DNA from: UM-FILTER-33-9 sp964530235
Lineage (GTDB): Bacteria > Patescibacteriota > Microgenomatia > UBA1406 > GWC2-37-13
Length of the DNA stretch: 64,000 bases
Direction: 5' to 3'
Assembly (NCBI GenBank): GCA_964530235.1
Contig: CAZGYB010000006.1
Location: forward strand, 1-64,000
Positions 16,232 through 24,521 of the stretch are shown in pieces; the stretch's first letter is position 1, and each line of letters starts with the position of its first letter. Made by a program: the position numbers and the translations under genes. A model generated the notes under the pieces. That model saw only the letters and a list, made by a program, of their open reading frames with translations. It did not search any database and had not been told where the DNA came from.

Positions 16232-16276
16232 TGAAACGTGTGCTCTACCGCTGAGCTATCCAGCCTCTCAATGCTG

Positions 16277-16282
16277 TATAAT
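16277..16282 (+). promoter_or_regulatory. -10 box TATAAT for the glycan cluster
   Basis: A perfect TATAAT lies 10 bases before the ATG of the first glycosyltransferase gene. All seven following genes are on the same strand with overlaps or tiny gaps, so this is the likely promoter of the cluster. Confidence 0.5.
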
Positions 16283-16292
16283 TATACAATAT

Positions 16293-17177
16293 ATGCCTGC
16301 TAAATCAGTCGAGTTATCTATTGTTATTCTTTCATACAACACATTTGAAACTACTCGAAACTGCATTTCTTCAATTTACCGATCGCTCTCTCATTCTGCT
16401 CTTGCCTACGAAATAATTGTAATCGATAATGCCTCACCGGACCAATCAGGAACTCTCCTGAAAAAAGAGTTTCCTGCTATTTCGCTTATCCAAAACACAT
16501 CAAATCTAGGCTTTGCAAAAGCAAATAATCAAGGAGTAAACGAGTCATCGGGCGAATATCTTCTTCTGCTTAATTCTGATACAATAATCCGCGAAGATGC
16601 CATAGAAAAACTCCTAAAAATATATAAAAGTAGACCGGACATCCATTTTCTCGGTCCAAAACTGCTCAATTCTGACTTATCACCTCAACCTTCAGCTGCA
16701 CCGTTTTATTCTCTGTTTGTTGTATTTTCGGCTCTTTTTCTGAAAGGAGACTACTGGGGACTGAGTCGTAGCTCGCCAGACCAGTTTACAAGAAGCGACT
16801 GGATTTCAGGTGCTTGCATACTAACAAAAAAAAGTTTTTTTGACAAACTCCACGGGTTTGACGAATCTATTTTTATGTACATGGATGAAGTTGATCTTCT
16901 CTACCGAGCACACAAATTGGGCATGAATACCTTTTTTACTCCCGATGCAATGGTTGTTCATTTCGGAAGCGGTTCAAGCAAAGGGAGAACCGAACCCATA
17001 CTTCAAGTATACCGAGGTTTTCTCTATTTCTACCAAAAGCATCACAGCACACGAGAGCTATATTTGCTCAAATATATGCTACAATTAAAAGCACATATAG
17101 CGTACGGAATCGGAAAGATTACTCAAAATTCTTATTTGATCAAAACATATGAAAAAGCTCTTAAACTGGTTGGATAA
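16293..17177 (+). CDS. Family 2 glycosyltransferase
   Basis: A 294-residue GT-A enzyme, close in style to rhamnosyl- or galactofuranosyl-transferases. It shows the N-terminal nucleotide-sugar motif VELSIVILSYNTFETT, the aspartate EIIVIDNASPD, the metal-binding LLLNSDTII, and an acceptor region GFDESIFMYMDEVDLLYRAHKLG. It adds a sugar from an activated donor to a growing glycan at the cytoplasmic face of the membrane. It is the first gene of an eight-kilobase envelope cluster and overlaps the next gene by 29 bases. Confidence 0.88.
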   Translation: MPAKSVELSIVILSYNTFETTRNCISSIYRSLSHSALAYEIIVIDNASPDQSGTLLKKEFPAISLIQNTSNLGFAKANNQGVNESSGEYLLLLNSDTIIREDAIEKLLKIYKSRPDIHFLGPKLLNSDLSPQPSAAPFYSLFVVFSALFLKGDYWGLSRSSPDQFTRSDWISGACILTKKSFFDKLHGFDESIFMYMDEVDLLYRAHKLGMNTFFTPDAMVVHFGSGSSKGRTEPILQVYRGFLYFYQKHHSTRELYLLKYMLQLKAHIAYGIGKITQNSYLIKTYEKALKLVG

Positions 17178-18669
17178 TCACCTCATTAAAATACTTCTTG
17201 TCGGATATATTTTTTTTATTCCGCTATTTCCAAAACTGCCTCTTCGGATGATTAACTACACATACATTGCACTCAGACTTGAAGATCTGTATGTCGGACT
17301 CATTACTCTCGCATTTGCTGTTCAAGTGTACCGTAAAAAAATTGTACTTCAAAAAAAATTTCTGGTCCCTTTTATCATCTTCTGGTCTGCGGTGTTTATT
17401 TCATTTCTCTGGGGGTTTTTTATACAAAAATCCATTGTATTTAAGCATCTTGGACTCCTCCACAGTATTAGAAGAGTTGAGTATATGATTAATTTTTTCT
17501 TTTTTGCTTCATCCATACAAAACAAAAAGGACTTCTTTTTTTATTTAAAAGCACTTATGAGTGTTGTCGCACTCGTCTGTTTATACGGTCTGGGACAAAA
17601 ATATCTGGGTTGGCCTGCAGTCCAAACAATGAATCCCGAATATGCGAAAGGTTATCTTCTCATTCTTGATGCAAACGCCCGGATATCGTCAACATTTGGA
17701 GGTCACTACGATCTTGCAGCGTTTTTAATATTTCTTATGCCATTAATACTGGCATGTTATTTAGCATTTCAATCATATTCCTATCTTGGTATTTTTGCTC
17801 TCGCCCTGTTTGCACTCGTTCTTACCGCTTCACGCATTTCGTATGGCGCTTATATTCTTTCAACACTCCCATTCCTCCTATTTGTCAGAAAATTTAAACT
17901 CTTTTTCCTTGTAATCATCCTTACTGCAGGGCTTACCTTAGCATCGGGCAACCTGACGAAACGGCTAACCCGAACCTTTCAGCAAAAACCTATTTTTATC
18001 GATAAAACAACCGGTCAAACCACAGTCCCGCGCAGATTAAAACCTGACGAACTCCCAATCGGCGACTTTGTACCAAATAAAAACATAATTGCGGGTCAGG
18101 CTACCGGAGTAAACGCGGGTGCCCTCAAACTGAATCCAAAAGATGTTTCTGATGCAAAAGCGAATCTTCGAGACGACATCGTCAATGAGGCCAGACGCGC
18201 AGGAAGAACGCTTACCAAAGAGGAAGAAGATGCTCTGGTTGAAAAAGCATTCAATAATCTAAAGGTTGTTAACGCAGTTCTTCCGGATATTTCATTTTCC
18301 ACACGATTACAGATCGAATGGCCACGCGCCGTTTCAGCTTTTTTGAAAAATCCCATTCTCGGAAAAGGACCTTCATCAATAACCGAAGCAACAGATAATG
18401 ATTATTTGCGATGGCTCGGCGAGTTTGGACTCCTTGGAACTATCAGTTTCTTCTTTATCCTTTTCCTTATGGTAAAACAACTGATACAACAAGCCAAAAA
18501 AGTGAAAAAAAATGAAAAGTATCTCATCATCGGACTCCTTTTTGGATTATTTGGTCTTCTTGGAAATGCAAGTTACATTGATGTATTTGAAGCTTCAAAA
18601 GTTGCCTATATGTTTTGGATGGTCATGGGTATTTTTATCGGCTGGACACAACGATATGAAAAGACATGA
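17149..18669 (+). CDS. O-antigen ligase/polymerase-like membrane protein
   Basis: A 506-residue polytopic protein with about ten hydrophobic segments. There is a long hydrophilic loop (about residues 270-385) containing the arginine-rich end SFSTRLQIEWPRAVSAFLKNPILGKGPSS, typical of the Wzy/WaaL family (Wzy_C domain). It would join or polymerise lipid-linked glycans on the outer face of the membrane. The loop before this motif is unusually long and charged. It overlaps the next gene by 14 bases. Confidence 0.8.
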   Translation: MKKLLNWLDNHLIKILLVGYIFFIPLFPKLPLRMINYTYIALRLEDLYVGLITLAFAVQVYRKKIVLQKKFLVPFIIFWSAVFISFLWGFFIQKSIVFKHLGLLHSIRRVEYMINFFFFASSIQNKKDFFFYLKALMSVVALVCLYGLGQKYLGWPAVQTMNPEYAKGYLLILDANARISSTFGGHYDLAAFLIFLMPLILACYLAFQSYSYLGIFALALFALVLTASRISYGAYILSTLPFLLFVRKFKLFFLVIILTAGLTLASGNLTKRLTRTFQQKPIFIDKTTGQTTVPRRLKPDELPIGDFVPNKNIIAGQATGVNAGALKLNPKDVSDAKANLRDDIVNEARRAGRTLTKEEEDALVEKAFNNLKVVNAVLPDISFSTRLQIEWPRAVSAFLKNPILGKGPSSITEATDNDYLRWLGEFGLLGTISFFFILFLMVKQLIQQAKKVKKNEKYLIIGLLFGLFGLLGNASYIDVFEASKVAYMFWMVMGIFIGWTQRYEKT

Positions 18670-20101
18670 TTGGATTTTACTGGGCGTAATTATTATTCTT
18701 GCCGTTCTTCTGCGCTCCTATAAATTAACTTCACCTTTGTCAGACGCCTATTCCTGGAGACAGTCCGACACTGCTGCGGTTGCCCGCAATTTTACTCGAA
18801 CCGGATTTGATTTGCTTCACCCTCAGTACGATGATCTGTCTGCCATTCAATCAGGAATTGAAAATCCAAAAGGACTTAGGTTCGTCGAAATGCCCCTTTA
18901 CAATGCTCTGTTTGCGCTGTTTTATAAAATCGCCCCCTTTATCCCGATTGAGGTCTGGGGTAGGATTGTTTCAATTCAATTCTCTCTTATTATTATCGCT
19001 ATTTTGTATTACTTAGCACTGAAAGAGGCGAATAGAGTCACAGCAGTAGCCACAGGATTGATTTATGCAGTATTTCCCAGTTTCGTTTTTTTCTCTCGGG
19101 TCGTACTTCCCGAGACGCCTGCACTTGCGTTCACATTTCTTTCAATATTATTATTGTACCGATCGCTACACATCAAAAAAAACGCAACCTCACCGCTTCT
19201 TTACTTGTTGGCAAGTGTTTGCTTTGGGATTGGCATTCTTATAAAACCAACGGTAATTTTCTACGGCGTTGTCCTATGCTATTTATTTATCCGAGCATAC
19301 GAGTTTGAAGTAGTAAAAAAAATACAGCCATACCTTTTTTTTGTAATCGCGTTTATTCCTTTTGTACTCTGGAGACTGTATATACAACAGTATCCTGAAG
19401 GAATACCGGCAAACGACTGGCTTTTCACACAGGTAAATACTTTTGAAGGGCAAAAAAATATTTTTTTAAAACCCGCTTTTTTCCGATGGATTTTTTTTGA
19501 ACGAATAAATACCATGATTTTCGGCGGGTACCTAACTGTTTTTTTTATTACAGGAATTTTCTCTAAAAGAAAAGCGCTTTTTTTACATTCAATTTTATTC
19601 TCAGCCTTTTCATATCTCTTTGTTTTTCAAGGTGGAAATGTGCAGCACGAATATTATCAAACACTTATTCTCCCTGCTCTAGCACTCTTTGCGGGAGCCG
19701 GTATAGCAACATTTCTCTCTCACCGAAACGTATTTTTACACCCCCTCGCTTTAACTTTCGGTATTGGAGTCTTGTGCGTGGGTTCATTCTTTTTTTCATA
19801 TTACTACAAAGTTAAGGACTTCTATACTTATCCGAAAGATCTCAATCTTATGGCAAAAATAATTCAGACCTTTACCAAACCCGGCGACAAGATTGTTGCA
19901 GATCGGATGGGAGACACTACCTTGCTTTACCTGTCTGACCGAAAAGGACTTCCCCTCCTTTCACACAGTTTAGAAGAACTCCGGAACAAAGGCTTTTCAT
20001 ATGTGCTTACGGATCAAAAAGAGTCAATAAAACGGTTGAAAACTGATTCAACAGTACACACGCTTTTTGAAAATGATCAGTTCGCACTCCTGAAACTATG
20101 A
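18656..20101 (+). CDS. GT39/ArnT-like membrane glycosyltransferase
   Basis: A 481-residue protein from the ATG at 18656, chosen because it gives a short 14-base overlap and a normal first membrane helix (DWILLGVIIILAVLLR). The first periplasmic loop has the acidic motif SDAYSWRQSDTAAVARNF expected of dolichyl/undecaprenyl-phosphate-sugar transferases. Many hydrophobic helices and a C-terminal soluble part follow. It likely transfers sugars from a lipid-phosphate donor outside the cytoplasm. It overlaps the next gene by 4 bases. Confidence 0.8.
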   Translation: MKRHDWILLGVIIILAVLLRSYKLTSPLSDAYSWRQSDTAAVARNFTRTGFDLLHPQYDDLSAIQSGIENPKGLRFVEMPLYNALFALFYKIAPFIPIEVWGRIVSIQFSLIIIAILYYLALKEANRVTAVATGLIYAVFPSFVFFSRVVLPETPALAFTFLSILLLYRSLHIKKNATSPLLYLLASVCFGIGILIKPTVIFYGVVLCYLFIRAYEFEVVKKIQPYLFFVIAFIPFVLWRLYIQQYPEGIPANDWLFTQVNTFEGQKNIFLKPAFFRWIFFERINTMIFGGYLTVFFITGIFSKRKALFLHSILFSAFSYLFVFQGGNVQHEYYQTLILPALALFAGAGIATFLSHRNVFLHPLALTFGIGVLCVGSFFFSYYYKVKDFYTYPKDLNLMAKIIQTFTKPGDKIVADRMGDTTLLYLSDRKGLPLLSHSLEELRNKGFSYVLTDQKESIKRLKTDSTVHTLFENDQFALLKL

Positions 20102-21300
20102 AGATCCTCATGCTAACCCCTTATCTCCCATACCCGCCTGCGTCAGGAGGCCAGATCAGAACTCTGAACTTGCTGAAGTATCTGCGGGCAAAAAATGAGG
20201 TTACCCTCATATCTCTTTATAAAAATGATTCTGAAAAAAAGTATCTTTCATACCTCAAGCCCTACTGTAAAAGTGTGTATTTATGCAAGCGCCCTGAAAA
20301 ACCATGGCAAATTAAAAATATTATTCGTTCAGTCTTTTCTCTTGAGCCGTTTTTAATTGTTCGAAATTACTCATTCCAAGCAAAAGAAACACTCCGCTCT
20401 ATTGTTGAAAAAGAACGCTTTGATGTCATCCATGCAGAAACTTTCTATATCATGCCCCACATACTGAAAACAGATATTCCGATTTTGCTTGTTGAACAAA
20501 CTATTGAATATAAAGTGTATCAGCACTTTGTAAATTCCCTCCCTTTTTTTATCCGGCCGTTTTTTTCCCTTGACATACTGAAGTTAACATTCTGGGAGCG
20601 ATATTACTGGAAAAAGGCTTTGTTGGTAGGTGCGGTATCCGAGTCTGACAAAAAATCAATCCATGAACTCGAACCGAACATTAATCCGGTCATTATTCCA
20701 AACGGAGCAGGAGAAGAAATGATTGCAAAAACCCTGCCAAAAAAGAAATTAGACAGTCCAATATTACTATTTGTTGGAAATTTTTTCTGGCTCCAGAATA
20801 CCGAAGCAGCGCAGTACCTGATTGATAACATATTCCCCGGTTTATTAAAAATAATACCATCCGCACGTCTATTGATAGCCGGTCAGAATGCAAAAAACAA
20901 ACTCAAACAATCGTTGCTTTCGTCCCGTATTCAAATTGTTGATATCAATCCAAACGATTCAACCCTCGTTCGATCCCTGTATAAAAACGCTACTCTATTT
21001 ATCGCGCCAATATTCGGCCCCGGTGGCACCCGATTGAAACTTCTTGCTGCTATGGCAAGCGGTGTTCCCATTATTTCAACAAAAACCGGAATAGAAGGAC
21101 TTGCGGTAAGACACAACAAGGAAGTGCTTATCGCAAATACTCCTGAAAATTTTATCGAGCAGACGCAAAATATTCTTGAAAACAGAAAAAAATATGAAAC
21201 AATTCGATCCAACGCGTTTTCTCTCGTTAAACAGCAGTACAACTGGAAGAAAATAGCTGAAAAACTTGAGATTGTTTATCAAAATATCAAAAAGGCATGA
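20098..21300 (+). CDS. Family 4 glycosyltransferase
   Basis: A 400-residue GT-B enzyme. The N-terminal LTPYLPYPPASGGQIRTLNLL is typical of GT4. In the C-terminal domain, LFVGNFFWLQNTEAAQYLI and FGPGGTRLKLLAAMASGVPIISTKTGIEGL form the nucleotide-sugar site. It is related to the sugar transferases with PEP-CTERM/EpsO associations (WcaA-like) seen in exopolysaccharide clusters, and the donor cannot be predicted. It overlaps both neighbours by 4 bases, indicating translational coupling. Confidence 0.88.
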   Translation: MKILMLTPYLPYPPASGGQIRTLNLLKYLRAKNEVTLISLYKNDSEKKYLSYLKPYCKSVYLCKRPEKPWQIKNIIRSVFSLEPFLIVRNYSFQAKETLRSIVEKERFDVIHAETFYIMPHILKTDIPILLVEQTIEYKVYQHFVNSLPFFIRPFFSLDILKLTFWERYYWKKALLVGAVSESDKKSIHELEPNINPVIIPNGAGEEMIAKTLPKKKLDSPILLFVGNFFWLQNTEAAQYLIDNIFPGLLKIIPSARLLIAGQNAKNKLKQSLLSSRIQIVDINPNDSTLVRSLYKNATLFIAPIFGPGGTRLKLLAAMASGVPIISTKTGIEGLAVRHNKEVLIANTPENFIEQTQNILENRKKYETIRSNAFSLVKQQYNWKKIAEKLEIVYQNIKKA

Positions 21301-22403
21301 ATATAGGGATCGATATATCGCAGATTGCTTTTCCGGGAACAGGGGTTGCTCGCTTTACAGACGGACTCATGAATGCAATTTGTTCTTTTGATACGGTTCA
21401 CCGATGGACTTTTTTTTATTCTTCTTTGCGTGTTCCCCTTTATCAGGAAGTCAAACAAAAAATACAGTCATCAAAACATCGGATTTTCGAATTCAGAATT
21501 CCGCCAACTGTTTTATCACTCATTTGGAATTCCGCACACATATTTCCGGTTGAATTGTTCATTGGACCTTTTGATATTTTTATTTCTTCCGACTGGACTG
21601 AACCACCAAGTAAGCATAAAAAAGTTACCATTGTCCACGATCTTGCATTTATGCGGTATCCTGAAACTGTCCATACAACCATATTGCAAACACAAAAAAA
21701 ACGTATGAGTTGGGTCGCAAAAGAATCACAGTTGATCATCGCAGACTCACATGCAACACAAAATGACCTTAATTTTTATTTTCCGAATACTCGGAATAAA
21801 GTTAAAACTATATATCCAGGCGTTGAGCCATCAAAAGAACCTCATAAAGATCCCGCTCCTACCCTCAAAAAATTCAATCTTCAAGAACCTTTCATCCTTA
21901 CAGTCGGGAAGTTAGAACCTAGAAAAAATATTTCTTCTCTCCTAAAAGCATACCAAAACGTATCCCGAAAGAAAACAATGCCCCAGCTGGTTATTGTGGG
22001 TGAAAAAGGATGGGATACACATTTAACTACTCTGCTTGTACAAAATTCCGGAGTCAAGTTGCTTGGTCGCATTGACGATACTGATCTTGCAACATTGTAT
22101 GCAAACTGTTTATTTTTTATCTATCCGTCTTTATGGGAAGGATTTGGCTATCCGGTTATTGAAGCAATGCATTACGGCGCTCCTGTTGCGGTTTCTCATA
22201 CCTCATCTCTCGCTGAAATCTCAAATGGCGCAGCTTTTACCTTTAATCCCTTTAATATTCATTCCATAGAAAACGCCTTTGAGACTCTGTTCCAAAACAA
22301 AACTCTCAGAGCAAACTTGAAAAAAAAGGGTACAATAAGAGCACAGGAATTTTCCTGGACTGCCTATATAAAGGCTTTAGAGTTTGAGTTAACAAAATTA
22401 TGA
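21297..22403 (+). CDS. Family 4 glycosyltransferase
   Basis: A 368-residue GT-B enzyme of the mannosyltransferase-like GT4 group. It starts MNIGIDISQIAFPGTGVARF, with donor-domain motifs ILTVGKLEPRKNISSLLKAY and FIYPSLWEGFGYPVIEAMHYGAPV containing the EX7E-type signature. Its sequence pattern closely resembles the next gene, so the two may be an old duplication. It sits in the middle of the envelope glycan cluster. Confidence 0.9.
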   Translation: MNIGIDISQIAFPGTGVARFTDGLMNAICSFDTVHRWTFFYSSLRVPLYQEVKQKIQSSKHRIFEFRIPPTVLSLIWNSAHIFPVELFIGPFDIFISSDWTEPPSKHKKVTIVHDLAFMRYPETVHTTILQTQKKRMSWVAKESQLIIADSHATQNDLNFYFPNTRNKVKTIYPGVEPSKEPHKDPAPTLKKFNLQEPFILTVGKLEPRKNISSLLKAYQNVSRKKTMPQLVIVGEKGWDTHLTTLLVQNSGVKLLGRIDDTDLATLYANCLFFIYPSLWEGFGYPVIEAMHYGAPVAVSHTSSLAEISNGAAFTFNPFNIHSIENAFETLFQNKTLRANLKKKGTIRAQEFSWTAYIKALEFELTKL

Positions 22404-22410
22404 ATATTGT

Positions 22411-23520
22411 ATGATAATAGGCGTTGATGGAAATGAGGCTAACGTAAGGGAAAAAGTGGGTGTATCTATGTACACACTAAAACTGCTGGAATATTTTCAG
22501 AGGATAAGCAGTGCTGAAAACAAGTTTATTGTTTTCCTGAAAGACCCCCCCAGAGACGAGCTTCCCTTCCAAACCGCCTACTTTAAATATCACGTGGTTC
22601 CGGGTAAATTCGGTTGGTCACAGCTTTTTTTACCAATCTCTCTCGTACTGAAGCACTTTACAAAAAATCGTATTAACGTATTTTTTTCCCCCGCCCACTA
22701 CTCTCCGCGGTTCCACTTCTGTCCTACGGTTGTCACCATTCACGATCTTTCCTACTTTCATTACCCTCAAGAATTTTTGAAAAAAGACCTTTATAAACTC
22801 AAAGCTTGGACTCAGTATTCAATAGAACGGGCAAAACATATCATAGCAGTATCACAAACAACTAAAAAAGATCTCGTGCGTTTTTATCCGTTTACCCAGC
22901 AAAAAACTACTGTTGTCTACAACGGCATGGAACGCGAAAAGTCCGAAAATGTTACTCCTTCAACAAATTTTAAGTTTCTTGATCGGAACTCATATATTCT
23001 TTATGTCGGAACACTTCAGCCAAGAAAAAATATTGTCAATCTGATTCGTGCATTCCGCATATTCCATAACACCAATCCGCTTTACAAGCTGGTCATTGCA
23101 GGAAAACGGGGATGGCTTTTCGACCTCATATTCAAAGAAGCACAGGACCTATATGTCAATGAGCATATCGTATTTCCGGGATATGTTTCCGATGAAGAAC
23201 TCAGTACACTATACCGGAATGCATTTTGTTTTGTACTCCCCTCTTTATACGAAGGTTTTGGTATACCCGTTCTCGAAGCTATGAGTTACGGTGCGCCGGT
23301 AATTGCATCTTTTAACTCAAGTCTTCCGGAAGTTGGAGCAGACGCTTGTCTTTATATTGACCCACACAGTCCTTCAGATATTGCAGAAAAACTCGAAGTG
23401 CTGAAAAAAAACAGTTCACTGAGAAAGGAACTGATTAAAAAGGGAAAACTTCGCGTCCAGTCATTCTCCTGGACAAAGTGTGCAAAAGAAACGCTTGATG
23501 TGATTCATAACTCTTTATGA
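22411..23520 (+). CDS. Family 4 glycosyltransferase
   Basis: A 369-residue GT-B enzyme. It shows an N-terminal IIGVDGNEANVREKVGVSMYT, then ILYVGTLQPRKNIVNLIRAF and FVLPSLYEGFGIPVLEAMSYGAPVIAS, the donor-binding site with the conserved glutamates. It resembles the preceding gene across its length (same ending style SFSWTKCAKETL against FSWTAYIKALE), suggesting tandem duplication and divergence. It overlaps the FemAB-like gene by 4 bases. Confidence 0.9.
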   Translation: MIIGVDGNEANVREKVGVSMYTLKLLEYFQRISSAENKFIVFLKDPPRDELPFQTAYFKYHVVPGKFGWSQLFLPISLVLKHFTKNRINVFFSPAHYSPRFHFCPTVVTIHDLSYFHYPQEFLKKDLYKLKAWTQYSIERAKHIIAVSQTTKKDLVRFYPFTQQKTTVVYNGMEREKSENVTPSTNFKFLDRNSYILYVGTLQPRKNIVNLIRAFRIFHNTNPLYKLVIAGKRGWLFDLIFKEAQDLYVNEHIVFPGYVSDEELSTLYRNAFCFVLPSLYEGFGIPVLEAMSYGAPVIASFNSSLPEVGADACLYIDPHSPSDIAEKLEVLKKNSSLRKELIKKGKLRVQSFSWTKCAKETLDVIHNSL

Positions 23521-24521
23521 GTATCCATATTATTCCTGACTCGTACTCCGCCTCACATTACAATGAACTGGTCGATCATCCGCTCCAATCATGGGAGTGG
23601 GGTGATGCAAGAAAAAAAATGGGTTTGTCGGTCTATCGCTTTGGAGAAGGAACTGGAAACTCACTTAAAAAAGTCTATCAAATGACGATACACCCGATCC
23701 CATATACCCATTTTTCCATCGGCTATATACCTCGATCAGCATTTCCGTCGTCGGATTTTGTTCAGTTTTTACTCCGGTTTGGCAGCAAACACAATATTAT
23801 ATTTATCAAGTTTGAGCCAAACGTATTGGAAGAAAATAAACAAAAGGATCAACTCTCTCTAAAACACACCACCTTTGTTCCATCGCCCCACCCTCTATTC
23901 CCCAGGTGGACACAAGTAGTTGATATTTCTCAGAACGAAAAAACATTACTTGCTCAGATGAAAGCGAAAACCAGGTATAATATTCGGCTTGCGCAAAAAA
24001 AAGGCGTCACCGTAAAAGAAATGTCGGATGATGAGGGTTTCGTTATTTTCAGCAAGCTGTATTTTGAGACCTGCAAGAGACAGCATTATCACGGCCACAA
24101 TATTGAGTATCATCAAATTGTGTGGGACTCCTTAAAACACCATATCGGTCATATTCTAGTTGCATGGTACCAGGGAACTCCTCTCGCTTCATACCAATTG
24201 TTTCATTTCAAAGATAAAGTCTACTATACATACGGAGGAACATCACCGTCTCATAAACACGTTATGGCAGCGAATCTTCTCATGTGGGAGTCAATCTTGT
24301 TTGCTCAAAAACTCGGCGCAAAAACATTCGACATGTGGGGATCGCTACCTCCTCAGTATGATTCCTCCCACGATTGGGCAGGTTTCACCCGTTTTAAAGA
24401 AGGATACGGAACGTCATTTCGGGAATATATCGAGGGGTTTGATCTTCTGATTAAACCTTTTTTTTACTCACTGTACGGTATCGTCTACTCAATTCGCCAA
24501 CGTCTTCTTCTCAGGTTTTGA
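23517..24521 (+). CDS. FemAB-like aminoacyltransferase (peptidoglycan bridge / GNAT fold)
   Basis: A 334-residue protein with the FemABX double-GNAT layout: LVDHPLQSWEWGDARKKMG at the start, MKAKTRYNIRLAQKKGV in the middle, and YTYGGTSPSHKHVMAANLLMWE plus FDMWGSLPP near the end. The family transfers amino acids from aminoacyl-tRNA to lipid II or related substrates. It closes the glycan cluster and converges with lon, overlapping it by 33 bases. Exact product is unknown. Confidence 0.83.
   Translation: MSIHIIPDSYSASHYNELVDHPLQSWEWGDARKKMGLSVYRFGEGTGNSLKKVYQMTIHPIPYTHFSIGYIPRSAFPSSDFVQFLLRFGSKHNIIFIKFEPNVLEENKQKDQLSLKHTTFVPSPHPLFPRWTQVVDISQNEKTLLAQMKAKTRYNIRLAQKKGVTVKEMSDDEGFVIFSKLYFETCKRQHYHGHNIEYHQIVWDSLKHHIGHILVAWYQGTPLASYQLFHFKDKVYYTYGGTSPSHKHVMAANLLMWESILFAQKLGAKTFDMWGSLPPQYDSSHDWAGFTRFKEGYGTSFREYIEGFDLLIKPFFYSLYGIVYSIRQRLLLRF

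Larger units (their letters stand above)
16075..16265 (-). tRNA. Interrupted tRNA gene, probably CAT anticodon (Met-like) or Thr, with a nested tRNA in its anticodon loop
   Basis: The 5' half (16265 down to about 16232) has acceptor GGCTGGA, D-arm GCTC/GAGC and anticodon-stem strand CACGT. The 3' half (about 16112 down to 16075) has stem strand GCGTT, T-arm GAGAG-TTCGATT-CTCTC and acceptor TCCAGCC. The two acceptor strands pair perfectly over 7 bp, so the halves belong together. Between them the anticodon loop is broken by about 119 bases with an inverted repeat and a complete second tRNA. Removing 16231-16113 would leave loop TTCATAA (CAT). Other joins give GGT or CGT (Thr) or CAC (Val). CCA is not encoded. 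Confidence 0.6.
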
